The notes under the pieces were generated by a model. That model was not told the DNA's origin. It searched no databases and worked only from the letters and a program-made list of their open reading frames with translations. Below are positions 7,527 to 16,199 of a stretch of 64,000 nt of DNA, piece after piece. The DNA comes from Fusicatenibacter saccharivorans (GTDB lineage Bacteria > Bacillota > Clostridia > Lachnospirales > Lachnospiraceae), in the NCBI RefSeq assembly GCF_015557635.1, contig NZ_JADNOP010000004.1:124001-188000 (forward strand), given 5' to 3'. Each line of letters opens with the position of its first letter. Position 1 is the stretch's first letter. Made by a program: the position numbers and the translations under genes.

Positions 7527-8468
7527 ATGAAGAAAAAAACGTCATCGCCGAAAACGGCAGAAAGTGGAAAATTGAAAAAAGCGCTCTCGTGCTGGCAGCT
7601 GTACATCCTGCTGATTCCTGCACTGATCTGGCTGATCGTTTTTGCTTACTATCCAATGTACGGCCTGATCATCGCCTTTAAAGATTTTAAAGGCCGCATG
7701 GGAATCATGGGAAGCCCGTGGGCAGATCCGATTTTCAAGTATTTCAAGATGTTCTTCAGTACCAGTATTGCCATGACGGCAATCAAGAACACGATTATCA
7801 TCAGTTTGGAGAGCCTGATCATCGGATTCCCGATTCCGGTTATCTTCGCACTCTTACTGAACCAGGTACAGAGAAGCGGACCGAGACGAATCATCCAGAC
7901 CATCTCCTACGCGCCGTACTTTATGTCAAACGTAGTTGTAGTCAGCCTGATTTCCGTACTGTTTTCCGCAAACGGTCTTGTAAACCACGCGGTTATGGGA
8001 GCCGGCGGAAAAGCAATCATGTTCACCAGCCTTCCGGAGTACTTCCGCAAGCTCTTCATCGGAAGTAACATCTGGCAGACGATGGGATTCAACGCCATCA
8101 TCTTCATCGCAGCACTGACCGCAATCAGCCCGGAATATTACGAAGCAGCAACGATGGATGGTGCTTCCAGATTTCAGAAGATTCTTTACATTGATTTACC
8201 TCTGATTATGCCGACCATCATCCTGATGCTGATCCTTCAGGTAGGTAACATTATGAACGTGGGATATGAGAAAGCTTATCTGATGCAGAACGGTACCAAC
8301 ACAACCGTCAGTGAGATCATTTCGACATACGTATACAAAGTAGGTCTCCAGACCGCACAGTACAGTTTTGCGACAGCCGTTGGCTTATTTAACTCTGTTG
8401 TAAACTTCATTATTCTGGTTATCACAAACGCAGTTGCAAAGAAGACCAGCGATATCAGTATTTTCTAA
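7527..8468 (+). CDS. Carbohydrate ABC transporter permease, LplB type
   Basis: A 313-residue inner permease of the CUT1 family, closest in motif to LplB/YtpP-type proteins. It has about six membrane segments, the first near residues 27-50, and the conserved cytoplasmic loop EYYEAATMDGASRFQKILYIDLPLI (EAA motif with G at the usual spacing) near residues 207-231. AGGAGG precedes the start. It forms the first gene of an operon with a second permease and a binding lipoprotein; no ATPase gene is present, so it probably uses a shared MsmX/UgpC-like ATPase encoded elsewhere. Substrate is inferred to be fructooligosaccharides or sucrose from the GH32 genes downstream. Confidence 0.9.
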   Translation: MKKKTSSPKTAESGKLKKALSCWQLYILLIPALIWLIVFAYYPMYGLIIAFKDFKGRMGIMGSPWADPIFKYFKMFFSTSIAMTAIKNTIIISLESLIIGFPIPVIFALLLNQVQRSGPRRIIQTISYAPYFMSNVVVVSLISVLFSANGLVNHAVMGAGGKAIMFTSLPEYFRKLFIGSNIWQTMGFNAIIFIAALTAISPEYYEAATMDGASRFQKILYIDLPLIMPTIILMLILQVGNIMNVGYEKAYLMQNGTNTTVSEIISTYVYKVGLQTAQYSFATAVGLFNSVVNFIILVITNAVAKKTSDISIF

Positions 8469-8487
8469 GAGTCAGGGGGCTTGAAAA

Positions 8488-9399
8488 ATGGCAAATAATA
8501 ACACTGTGAAAAAGAAAAAAGTAAAAATGAGTACGGGAGACAAGGTCTTTACCGTGATCAATACCATCATCATGATCCTTGTCTGCATTGCAATTGTATA
8601 TCCTCTGTATTACGTGCTTCTGGCATCTGTTACAGACCCGGTTGTTGTAAGCTCCGGTAAATTCCTTCTCTACCCGGAAGCATGGTACACCAACGGATAT
8701 ACGACCACACTGAAATATCAGCCGCTCTGGACCGGCTATGCAAACACCATCAAGTATACCGTAGTAGGAACGCTGATTTCCCTGGTCTGCACCATTCCGG
8801 CCGGATATGCACTTTCCAGATACGATATGGTAGGAAGAAAACCGATTATGTTCCTGTTCACCTTCACGATGTTCTTCAGCGGCGGTATGATTCCGATGTA
8901 CTTAACCGTACAGCAGCTGCACATCTACAACACAACATGGGCAATGGTTCTTCCGGTAGCAGTATCTGCTTACAACCTGATTGTATGCCGCTCTTTCTTT
9001 GAAAGCGGTATTCCGGTCGAGCTTCTCGAAGCAGCAAAAATCGACGGCTGCAGCGATTTTGGATTCTTCTTCAAAATTGCAATTCCGCTGTCAAAAACCA
9101 TCATCGCAGTTATGTGTCTGTTCTATGCAACCGCAATGTGGAACCAGTTCTTCAATGCACTGATGTTCCTGCAGGATGATGGCAAGATGCCTCTTCAGGT
9201 CGTTCTTCGAAACCTGGTACTGATGAACCAGTCCAACCAGATGGGAAGTAGTGCTTCTGAGATGGTAACAAAACAGAAACTGGCTGAGCAGTTAAAATAC
9301 TGCGTTGTAGTTGTTTCCGCATTCCCGCTGCTGTGCGTATATCCTTTCCTGCAGAAATACTTCGCAAAAGGTGTTACGATCGGTGCAGTCAAGGGCTGA
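8488..9399 (+). CDS. Carbohydrate ABC transporter permease, LplC/YtcP type
   Basis: A 303-residue partner permease with six predicted membrane segments, an N-terminal lysine-rich tail, and the EAA loop ELLEAAKIDGCSDFGFFFKIAIPL near residues 174-197. The end KYFAKGVTIGAVKG is characteristic of the YtcP/LplC group. The gene follows the first permease by 19 bases with a modest AGGGGG-type ribosome binding site. Confidence 0.9.
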   Translation: MANNNTVKKKKVKMSTGDKVFTVINTIIMILVCIAIVYPLYYVLLASVTDPVVVSSGKFLLYPEAWYTNGYTTTLKYQPLWTGYANTIKYTVVGTLISLVCTIPAGYALSRYDMVGRKPIMFLFTFTMFFSGGMIPMYLTVQQLHIYNTTWAMVLPVAVSAYNLIVCRSFFESGIPVELLEAAKIDGCSDFGFFFKIAIPLSKTIIAVMCLFYATAMWNQFFNALMFLQDDGKMPLQVVLRNLVLMNQSNQMGSSASEMVTKQKLAEQLKYCVVVVSAFPLLCVYPFLQKYFAKGVTIGAVKG

Positions 9400-9522
9400 T
9401 ACAGAACAGAAAAGTTATCGTTACAGAGTTCATGGCTACAGCAGACATGATTTTATAGTAGAAACACAAAAATATTTACGTATTTCACTGCCGAAAAGGC
9501 AGCAAAATAAAGGAGGAACAAC

Positions 9523-11334
9523 ATGAAGAAAAAAATCGTATCCGTATTACTGGCAAGCCTTATGGTAACCAGCATGCTTGCAGGCTGTGGAAACAGCTCA
9601 GGCAGCTCAAGCAGCTCCGGTGCAGGAAGCACAGGAGGAGACACCACATCTGCATCCGGTACAGAGGCAGGTGACACAGGTCTCACAGCAGAAGAGCAGG
9701 AAGCAGTAGATGAGGGAATCATCCAGCTCGATGGTACTCTTCCGATCATCAAAGATCCGGCAAAATTCGAAGAGAAATACGGAAAAATTTCCGCTCTGAT
9801 CGTAAACTCTGCAGACAGAACTGTAGAAGTAGGCGACCTGGCTATGTGCCAGAAATGGTTCGAGGACACAGGAGTAGAGTTTGACTGGCAGCCGATCCCG
9901 CAGGAGAGCGCAACAGAGAAAATCAATCTGATGCTTTCTTCCGGACAGGATCTTCCGGATGTATTCTGGAACTTCGGCGATGGTAAATCCGGAAACACCG
10001 TAGTTCAGTACGCAGACCAGGATGTATTCCTTCCGACTGAAGGCCTGATCGAAGAGTATATGCCGAACCTGAAAGCATTCCTCGATGACAATGAGCAGTA
10101 TCAGCTTGAGATCACCGCTCCGAACGGCCATAAATATGGATTCCCGTACGTAGAGGAAATGAAAGGTCTTGTATTAACACCTGGACCATTCGTGATTAAC
10201 AAAACATGGCTGGATAAAGTAGGCAAAGAAGTGCCGACAACCGTAGACGAGTGGGTAGACTGCCTGAAAGCAATCCGCGACGGCGGCGATCTGAACGGAA
10301 ACGGCGAAGACGATGAAATCCCGATGGCAACCTGGTTCGGCGCAACCGATACCTTTGGTTCCTACAACCTGTTCTATCGTTTCACAGGTGCATTCGGATG
10401 CGCTGACTCCTACTGCGGAGGAAACTCCTATGCGGATCACTTAAGAATGGTTGACGGAAAAGTTACGTTCACTGCAACAGACGAAGCATTCAAGAAAACA
10501 GCAGAATTTTTCAACATGCTGTATGAAGAAGGACTGATCTGGAACGGTTCCTTCGAGGCAGATGAAAGTATGTCATTCAAATCTTCTCTGATCAAAGAGA
10601 ATGTTGCAAAGATCGGTTCCTTCGGTGTTTGGGGCGATCAGGAAATTACAAACCAGGAAGTACATGATCAGTACGTAGCAGTTCCGAGACTGCAGGGCGA
10701 AGACGGTATGACCGGTTTCGAGTGCAACTACTCTGAGCTGCAGGATTCTTCCGATACAGCAATCACAACGACCTGCAAATTCCCGCACGTTGTTGCAAGA
10801 TTTGTAGATTACATGGTAGGCGATCCGGAAATCTCTGTTACATCTAACTGGGGCGCAATCGGATACAACTATGAGAAAGACGAAGACGGCGTTCTTCGTA
10901 CACCGCTCGATGAAAACGGAAACTACAAACCTCTGAATCCGGAATATAAGAACTTTGGTGAGGCTCGTGTAAACTCCACAACCTGCCGTGGTTCTATGAT
11001 CGTTCAGAACGAGTACTATGACACCGTTTGCGGCTACACCTTCGATGCTGTAAAACTTCTCGAGATGCAGAAAGAAAACGGTAAAGATGACATCATGGAA
11101 GAGTATGACACCATTCCGCGTGTTCTGATGACCCAGGAAGAGATTCAGCGTCTGGCACAGATTCAGCCGACCGTCTCCGATATCGTTGACCGTTACATCA
11201 CTACATGGGTAACCGGCGGCGTTGATGATGCAAGCTGGGAGTCCTATAAGACAGAGCTTGAGGGCGCTGGTTTGAGCGAACTGGTTGAGATTTACCAGGG
11301 CGCAGTAGATCGAGCAGCTTCTGCAGCAAACTAA
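9523..11334 (+). CDS. Sugar-binding lipoprotein of ABC transporter, LplA-like
   Basis: The 603-residue protein has a lipoprotein signal peptide ending in the lipobox LAGC (Cys at about residue 22), a Ser/Gly/Thr-rich linker, an acidic stretch, and an extracellular solute-binding domain of the long type paired with LplB/LplC permeases. Segments such as GKYGFPYVEEMKGLV-like and NGEDDEIPM-type (calcium-loop-like DLNGNGEDDEIP near residue 258) support this. AAGGAGG precedes the start; a small CTGCC/GGCAG hairpin sits just before it. It captures the sugar at the membrane surface for the two permeases. Confidence 0.9.
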   Translation: MKKKIVSVLLASLMVTSMLAGCGNSSGSSSSSGAGSTGGDTTSASGTEAGDTGLTAEEQEAVDEGIIQLDGTLPIIKDPAKFEEKYGKISALIVNSADRTVEVGDLAMCQKWFEDTGVEFDWQPIPQESATEKINLMLSSGQDLPDVFWNFGDGKSGNTVVQYADQDVFLPTEGLIEEYMPNLKAFLDDNEQYQLEITAPNGHKYGFPYVEEMKGLVLTPGPFVINKTWLDKVGKEVPTTVDEWVDCLKAIRDGGDLNGNGEDDEIPMATWFGATDTFGSYNLFYRFTGAFGCADSYCGGNSYADHLRMVDGKVTFTATDEAFKKTAEFFNMLYEEGLIWNGSFEADESMSFKSSLIKENVAKIGSFGVWGDQEITNQEVHDQYVAVPRLQGEDGMTGFECNYSELQDSSDTAITTTCKFPHVVARFVDYMVGDPEISVTSNWGAIGYNYEKDEDGVLRTPLDENGNYKPLNPEYKNFGEARVNSTTCRGSMIVQNEYYDTVCGYTFDAVKLLEMQKENGKDDIMEEYDTIPRVLMTQEEIQRLAQIQPTVSDIVDRYITTWVTGGVDDASWESYKTELEGAGLSELVEIYQGAVDRAASAAN

Positions 11335-11412
11335 AAATCGGGCGAAAAGCGATTACGAAAAAACAGTAACGTAAACGATTTGCAATTAATGTTCTATAAC
11401 TAAAGAAATTCC

Positions 11413-11453
11413 AAATGTGGCCATGTTGTATCCCATATAACATGGCCATATTT
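11413..11453 (+). terminator. Stem-loop after binding-protein gene (partial terminator or mRNA stabiliser)
   Basis: A perfect 10-bp stem TGGCCATGTT / AACATGGCCA extended by four A-T pairs around one mismatch. It lacks a real T run, so it may protect the upstream mRNA and lower readthrough rather than end it fully, as is common after solute-binding protein genes. Confidence 0.6.
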
Positions 11454-11488
11454 AAAAAGAAGATTATTTCGTTCTTATTTCTTTTTTG

Positions 11489-11517
11489 TTGAAGTTCCAA
11501 ATGGAAAAAGATAAAAT
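11489..11517 (+). promoter_or_regulatory. Internal promoter before first GH32 gene
   Basis: TTGAAG at 11489-11494 and TAAAAT at 11512-11517 with 17 bp spacing. The spacer contains the dyad TTCCAAATGGAA (11495-11506), which uses the same half-site letters as the LacI-type operators but in inverted order; regulation by the same protein is only a guess. Confidence 0.55.
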
Positions 11518-11549
11518 AGGAAAAGAGAGAACAGGAAAAGAGGGATCCT

Positions 11550-12947
11550 ATGAGTAAACAGGGAAAAAGAGATTTTAGACCGAACATTCATTTTACACCG
11601 GAGAAAAACTGGAACAACGATCCGAACGGACTGATTTATATCGATGGTATCTGGCATCTGTATTATCAGCATAACCCAAATGACGTTGTATGGGGACCGA
11701 TGCACTGGGGTCATGCAGTATCGAAAGACCTGATTCACTGGGAGCATCTGCCGGTCGCCCTGTACCCGGATGAGATCGGAACGATGTACTCCGGAAGTAT
11801 GGCATACGATGAAAATAACACCAGCGGATTTGCGAAATACGGTGAGAAACCGATGGTGGCTGTCTACACGGCGCACAATATGGAAACGGGCCTGGAGCAG
11901 CAGTGTATTGCATACAGCCTGGATCAGGGAAAGCATTTTGAAAAATATTATGGCAACCCGGTGATCGAAAACCCGGGCACACCGGATTTCCGTGATCCAC
12001 GCGTCTTCCGGAATGACAAAAAGGACTGCTGGAGCCTTGTTCTGGCATCCGGCGACCACGCAGAGTTTTACGCATCCCAGGATTTGAAAAACTGGAAGAA
12101 AACAGGCGAGTTCGGTGTCGGTGTCAATAAAGTGCCGACTGTATGGGAATGCACCGATCTGATCCGTGCTAAAACAGGAAATGAATTTGACGGATTCAAA
12201 TGGATTCTGATAGTCAGCATGATACATCCGGGAACCGAAGGCCGTGCCAATATACAGTATTTCGTCGGTGATTTTGATGGAGATACCTTCCAGTGCACCG
12301 AGATCACAGACGAGCCGCTGTGGATTGATTTCGGATTCGACAACTATGCCGGCGTAACGTATGGAAACTACGACCGCCCGGTTTACCTTGGATGGGGCGT
12401 TAATCCGCTCTATGCGAACTTTGTTCCGACCGGTGAGTATTCCGGTCTGATGACACTGCCAAGAGAACTTTCACTTTGTGAGACCGATGAGGGATACCGC
12501 CTGAAAACAAAACCGTTCGGGATTGATGAGTACCGTGCGGGTGCCTTCCCGATCGGAAATCAGAAGCCGCTGCTGACCGAGAGCTTTGGACTTCTCGTGC
12601 AGGGCAATTTCGGAAGAATTGCGCTGAAAAACAGCAGAGGTGAGGAAGTAGTCATCGAGGTAACGGTGGACAGCATCACGGTGGACCGCTCTAAGAGCGG
12701 CGACCTTAGTTACTTTGATGATGTAGATCCGAAGCTCTTCAAAAAAGAGGATCTGCTGGTATCCACAACAAAACGTTACATGCGCGGAAATGTCAATATG
12801 GAGATTATTTTTGACGTTTCCTATCTGGAGATTTATGCAGATGGTGGTCTGGAGACCGCTTCCGTATGCGTTTATCCGGATGCACCGTATCAGGTGGTTT
12901 CCACAGACGGAGATCTGGAAGTGAAAATGTACACCATAAAAAAATAG
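11550..12947 (+). CDS. GH32 beta-fructosidase (sucrose/fructan hydrolase), copy 1
   Basis: A 465-residue glycoside hydrolase family 32 enzyme. All three catalytic motifs are present: WNNDPNG with nucleophile Asp24, FRDP with transition-state Asp149, and WECTDL with acid/base Glu200. A C-terminal beta-sandwich module follows from about residue 330. There is no signal peptide, so it acts in the cytosol on imported sucrose or fructooligosaccharides, releasing fructose. It follows the sugar transporter and precedes a second GH32 of similar length, which suggests division of labour by chain length or linkage. The WMNDPNG of many relatives is WNNDPNG here. Confidence 0.92.
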   Translation: MSKQGKRDFRPNIHFTPEKNWNNDPNGLIYIDGIWHLYYQHNPNDVVWGPMHWGHAVSKDLIHWEHLPVALYPDEIGTMYSGSMAYDENNTSGFAKYGEKPMVAVYTAHNMETGLEQQCIAYSLDQGKHFEKYYGNPVIENPGTPDFRDPRVFRNDKKDCWSLVLASGDHAEFYASQDLKNWKKTGEFGVGVNKVPTVWECTDLIRAKTGNEFDGFKWILIVSMIHPGTEGRANIQYFVGDFDGDTFQCTEITDEPLWIDFGFDNYAGVTYGNYDRPVYLGWGVNPLYANFVPTGEYSGLMTLPRELSLCETDEGYRLKTKPFGIDEYRAGAFPIGNQKPLLTESFGLLVQGNFGRIALKNSRGEEVVIEVTVDSITVDRSKSGDLSYFDDVDPKLFKKEDLLVSTTKRYMRGNVNMEIIFDVSYLEIYADGGLETASVCVYPDAPYQVVSTDGDLEVKMYTIKK

Positions 12948-13109
12948 GGGATAGAAACATTTATAAACGGTAACGATGCAGCATGACAGAATTGAGATGA
13001 GACTCAGAAGTGTTACCATGTATAAAAAATTAATAAAAACGACGGATGTCTGTAAAGCCGATGGAAGTGGTTTGGCAGACCGTTGTTTATCCTGGGAGGT
13101 TTTACAAAA

Positions 13110-14477
13110 ATGATGAAAAAAAGAGATTACAGACCGAAAATTCACTTTTCACCGGAAAAAGGCTGGATGAATGATCCGAACGGTATGGTTTATGTGGACG
13201 GCGAATATCACTTCTTTTATCAGAAGTACCCGTATGATACCAGCTGGGGACCGATGCACTGGGGCCATGCAACATCACGCGACCTGATTCACTGGGAGCA
13301 TCAGCCGATCGCACTTTATCCGGATGAACTGGGATTTATCTTCTCGGGAAGTGCTGTGTATGATACGCAGAATTCTTCTGAGTATGGTACCAATGAAAAT
13401 CCGCCGATCATTGCTATTTATACCAGCCATCACAAGGACGGTTTGGAACAGCAGAGTATTGCATACAGCAATGATAAGGGCCGGCACTTTGAAAAGTCCT
13501 ATCTGAATCCGGTCATCAAAAACCCGGGAATTTCCGATTTCCGTGACCCGAAAGCGTTCTGGAATCCGGTCAGAAGATGCTGGAGCCTTGTTCTTGCAGC
13601 GCAGGACCGTGTCTTCTTCTACGCATCCCAGGATATGAAAAACTGGGAGAAAACAGGAGAATTCGGACCGGAAGGAAATCATGTGAAGGGGGTGTGGGAA
13701 TGCCCGGATCTGTTCCCAATTGAGTATAAGGGAAAAAATGTATGGGTTCTTGTTGTCAGCATGACAAAAGCCTCCGAGGACGACCACTGCAAAATGCAGT
13801 ATTTCCTGGGTGATTTCGATGGAGAAAAATTCCTCTGCACCTGTCCGTCCGATGAGCCAAGATGGCTGGATGAAGGCTTCGATAACTATGCAGCCGTTAC
13901 ATTCCAGAATGCGAAAGATGTTCTGCTGATGGGATGGGGTATGAACTGGCAGTATGCAGCACAGACTCCGACGGAAGAGTATTGTGGTCAGGCAACTCTG
14001 GCAAGAAAACTGTCCCTGACAGAAGTAGATGGTGCTCTGACCCTTGCGGCAGCTCCGGCCGGACTGGAAAAATTCCGTCACAGCAGCTATCCGATCGAGA
14101 ATCACACAACGATCCGCACAGAGACCTTTGGACTGAAGGTTTCCGGAAAGGGAGATGCGAAAATCTGCCTGAAAAACTCAGTGGGACAGAAATTGAAGAT
14201 TTATGTAACCGACACCAAAATCACGGTTGACCGTACCATGGCTGGCTACAAAGAATTCAGTGAGCATTTTATGACAGAGAAATATTCCATCAGCACCGCA
14301 GCGAGAAAGAAAGACGGAGCATGGAATCTGGAGCTTGTTTTTGATGTTTCCATTCTGGAACTGTTTGCTGAGGATGGCGTAGATGCTATTTCTACAGTGG
14401 TTTATCCGGAGACACCGTACGACCGCGTAAGCTGGAAGGGCGATCTTTCCGTTGAACTTTACGAAATTGATGCATAA
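13110..14477 (+). CDS. GH32 beta-fructosidase, copy 2
   Basis: The 455-residue product is a second GH32 enzyme with WMNDPNG (nucleophile Asp22), FRDP (Asp146) and WECPDL (acid/base Glu197), followed by a C-terminal beta-sandwich domain. ATG at 13110 is chosen because GGGAGG is about ten bases upstream; a TTG at 13083 is in frame but lies before the ribosome binding site. No export signal is visible, so it is cytosolic. It clearly shares ancestry with the gene at 11550 but the two have diverged substantially, so this is an old duplication or separate acquisition rather than a recent tandem copy. Confidence 0.92.
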   Translation: MMKKRDYRPKIHFSPEKGWMNDPNGMVYVDGEYHFFYQKYPYDTSWGPMHWGHATSRDLIHWEHQPIALYPDELGFIFSGSAVYDTQNSSEYGTNENPPIIAIYTSHHKDGLEQQSIAYSNDKGRHFEKSYLNPVIKNPGISDFRDPKAFWNPVRRCWSLVLAAQDRVFFYASQDMKNWEKTGEFGPEGNHVKGVWECPDLFPIEYKGKNVWVLVVSMTKASEDDHCKMQYFLGDFDGEKFLCTCPSDEPRWLDEGFDNYAAVTFQNAKDVLLMGWGMNWQYAAQTPTEEYCGQATLARKLSLTEVDGALTLAAAPAGLEKFRHSSYPIENHTTIRTETFGLKVSGKGDAKICLKNSVGQKLKIYVTDTKITVDRTMAGYKEFSEHFMTEKYSISTAARKKDGAWNLELVFDVSILELFAEDGVDAISTVVYPETPYDRVSWKGDLSVELYEIDA

Positions 14478-14503
14478 GGGCTGAGAGAAAGGGGAAAAGC
14501 AAA

Positions 14504-16009
14504 ATGGGATACTTTAAAGATGTGACACCGGAATCAGCTGGAATCAGCTCCAAAGGAATTTTGAATTTTCTCGACCGGATCGAAGAAAGCCAGATTGAGC
14601 TGCACAGCTTTATGGTGATCCGCCATGGACAGTGTGCGGCGAAGGGCTGGTGGAAGCCATATGATGAAAAATTCCGTCATCCACTGTATTCGTTCAGCAA
14701 ATCGTTGACAGCAACGGCGATTGGCTTTGCGGAACAGGAGGGAATTTTATCGCTGGATGAGAAGATTGTCGATATCTTTCCGGATCTGCTGCCGGAAAAT
14801 CCATCTGAAAATCTTAAAAAGATCACGCTGCATCACCTGCTGATTATGGGCTGCGGTCACGAGACGGAGATTATGGACAATTCCGAAAACTGGATTTCCA
14901 CATTCCTTCATCATCCGGTGCTCCATGAGCCTGGAACATTTTATAAATACAATACAGCCGGAACCAACATGCTGGCGGCCGTTCTGCGGAAAAAAACGGG
15001 ACAGAATGTCACAGAGTTTCTGAAATCCCGTCTGCTGGAGCCGCTTGGCATCACATCCCTTACCTGTGCACTGCTCGGAGACGGAACAGAGCTTGGCGGA
15101 GGCGGTATGAAGATGGTGACGGAGGATATGGCAAAATTTACGTATTTTCTGTCCAGACAGGGTGAGTGGGAAGGAAAGCAGCTGCTTCGAAAAGACTGGT
15201 TTGAACGCGCCTGCCGCAAGCAGATTGAGACGGAGGGCGATTCGGAAGGCCACGTAAAAGACTGGGCGCAGGGCTACGGCTATCAGTGCTGGATGTGCCG
15301 TTATCCGGGCTCCTTCCGCGCAGATGGTGCGTACGGTCAGTTCGGCGTTGTGTTCCCGGATCTCGATCTGAGTGTGATCCTGACAACAGCAACAGAACAG
15401 ACTCAGGAGGAGTTGAGCGCACTGCAGGAGGAACTGATCCCGTATGTGAAGAAAGAGGCAGGAGAGCTGCCACCGTCCCCGCTTGCCGGTGCAGTAAAAG
15501 AGCGTACCACAGATCTGGCTCTGCCGCCGCGCAGAGGAACGCGAAATCCGTTTATGGAAGAAAAAGTAAGCAAGCGTGTTTATGTATCTGCCCCGCTGAT
15601 GGGGAACCAGCAGCTGCCGGATTCCGCAGAAATTCTGATCGGCGGAAGCGGTCTGTTTTCGCTGGAGACAAGTCCGATTCAGGAGATGCGATTCTCCTTT
15701 GGCAGCGATAAGATGTACTGGAAAGTACAAGAAGGCGGGAAAGAAAAGGAATTTGTCCTCTCCATGCGCCGGGATTTTGCCTATAGTGAAGCGGATGGCC
15801 ATATTTATGCTGGTTCTGCTGCATGGCGTACGCTAAATACGCTCGAGATGGAGATTCGGCGGATGGACGGTTTGAGTGGTGGCCGCATGATCGTCAGATT
15901 CCAGAAGGAAAATCTTCTGCTGGAGGCAGAGGATACGCTGATTAGTGTCGGTGGACTCGGTATTTCACCACGTCAGGCACTGACTGTATTTGGAATAAAA
16001 AAAGATTAA
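14504..16009 (+). CDS. Beta-lactamase-fold serine hydrolase (class C / esterase type)
   Basis: A 501-residue protein with a serine beta-lactamase/penicillin-binding fold. SFSKSLTA provides the SxxK nucleophile motif near residue 66, YNTAGTN provides the Tyr-x-Asn-like element near residue 150, and a GAYGQFG segment near residue 270 takes the place of the third motif. A C-terminal domain of about 170 residues follows. No signal peptide is seen. As the last gene of the fructan operon, ending in a terminator, it may be a cytosolic esterase that removes acyl groups from imported sugars; this is inference from position only. Confidence 0.75.
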   Translation: MGYFKDVTPESAGISSKGILNFLDRIEESQIELHSFMVIRHGQCAAKGWWKPYDEKFRHPLYSFSKSLTATAIGFAEQEGILSLDEKIVDIFPDLLPENPSENLKKITLHHLLIMGCGHETEIMDNSENWISTFLHHPVLHEPGTFYKYNTAGTNMLAAVLRKKTGQNVTEFLKSRLLEPLGITSLTCALLGDGTELGGGGMKMVTEDMAKFTYFLSRQGEWEGKQLLRKDWFERACRKQIETEGDSEGHVKDWAQGYGYQCWMCRYPGSFRADGAYGQFGVVFPDLDLSVILTTATEQTQEELSALQEELIPYVKKEAGELPPSPLAGAVKERTTDLALPPRRGTRNPFMEEKVSKRVYVSAPLMGNQQLPDSAEILIGGSGLFSLETSPIQEMRFSFGSDKMYWKVQEGGKEKEFVLSMRRDFAYSEADGHIYAGSAAWRTLNTLEMEIRRMDGLSGGRMIVRFQKENLLLEAEDTLISVGGLGISPRQALTVFGIKKD

Positions 16010-16025
16010 ACAGGTCGAAAGAGAG

Positions 16026-16055
16026 AAAAACCGGCGGAATTTTCCGTCGGTTTTT
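16026..16055 (+). terminator. Terminator of the fructan operon
   Basis: AAAAACCGGCGGA pairs with TCCGTCGGTTTTT around a 4-nt loop and ends in T5. Confidence 0.9.
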
Positions 16056-16117
16056 CCATAACAGTGTGAAAATCCTGTAAAAAAAAGAAAAACGATATGC
16101 AAAGCCGAACGGAAGAA

Positions 16118-16152
16118 TTGCCAAGTCTCTCTGAACATGGTAAACTTTTACC
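16118..16152 (+). promoter_or_regulatory. Promoter with palindrome before XRE-type regulator gene
   Basis: TTGCCA at 16118-16123 and TAAACT at 16141-16146, 17 bp apart. The dyad GGTAAA-ct-TTTACC (16139-16152) overlaps the -10 box, a good place for autorepression by the HTH protein encoded just downstream. Confidence 0.6.
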
Positions 16153-16199
16153 TATATTGGAAAAGAATCGACACAAAATATTGAGATACAGGAGGCTCT

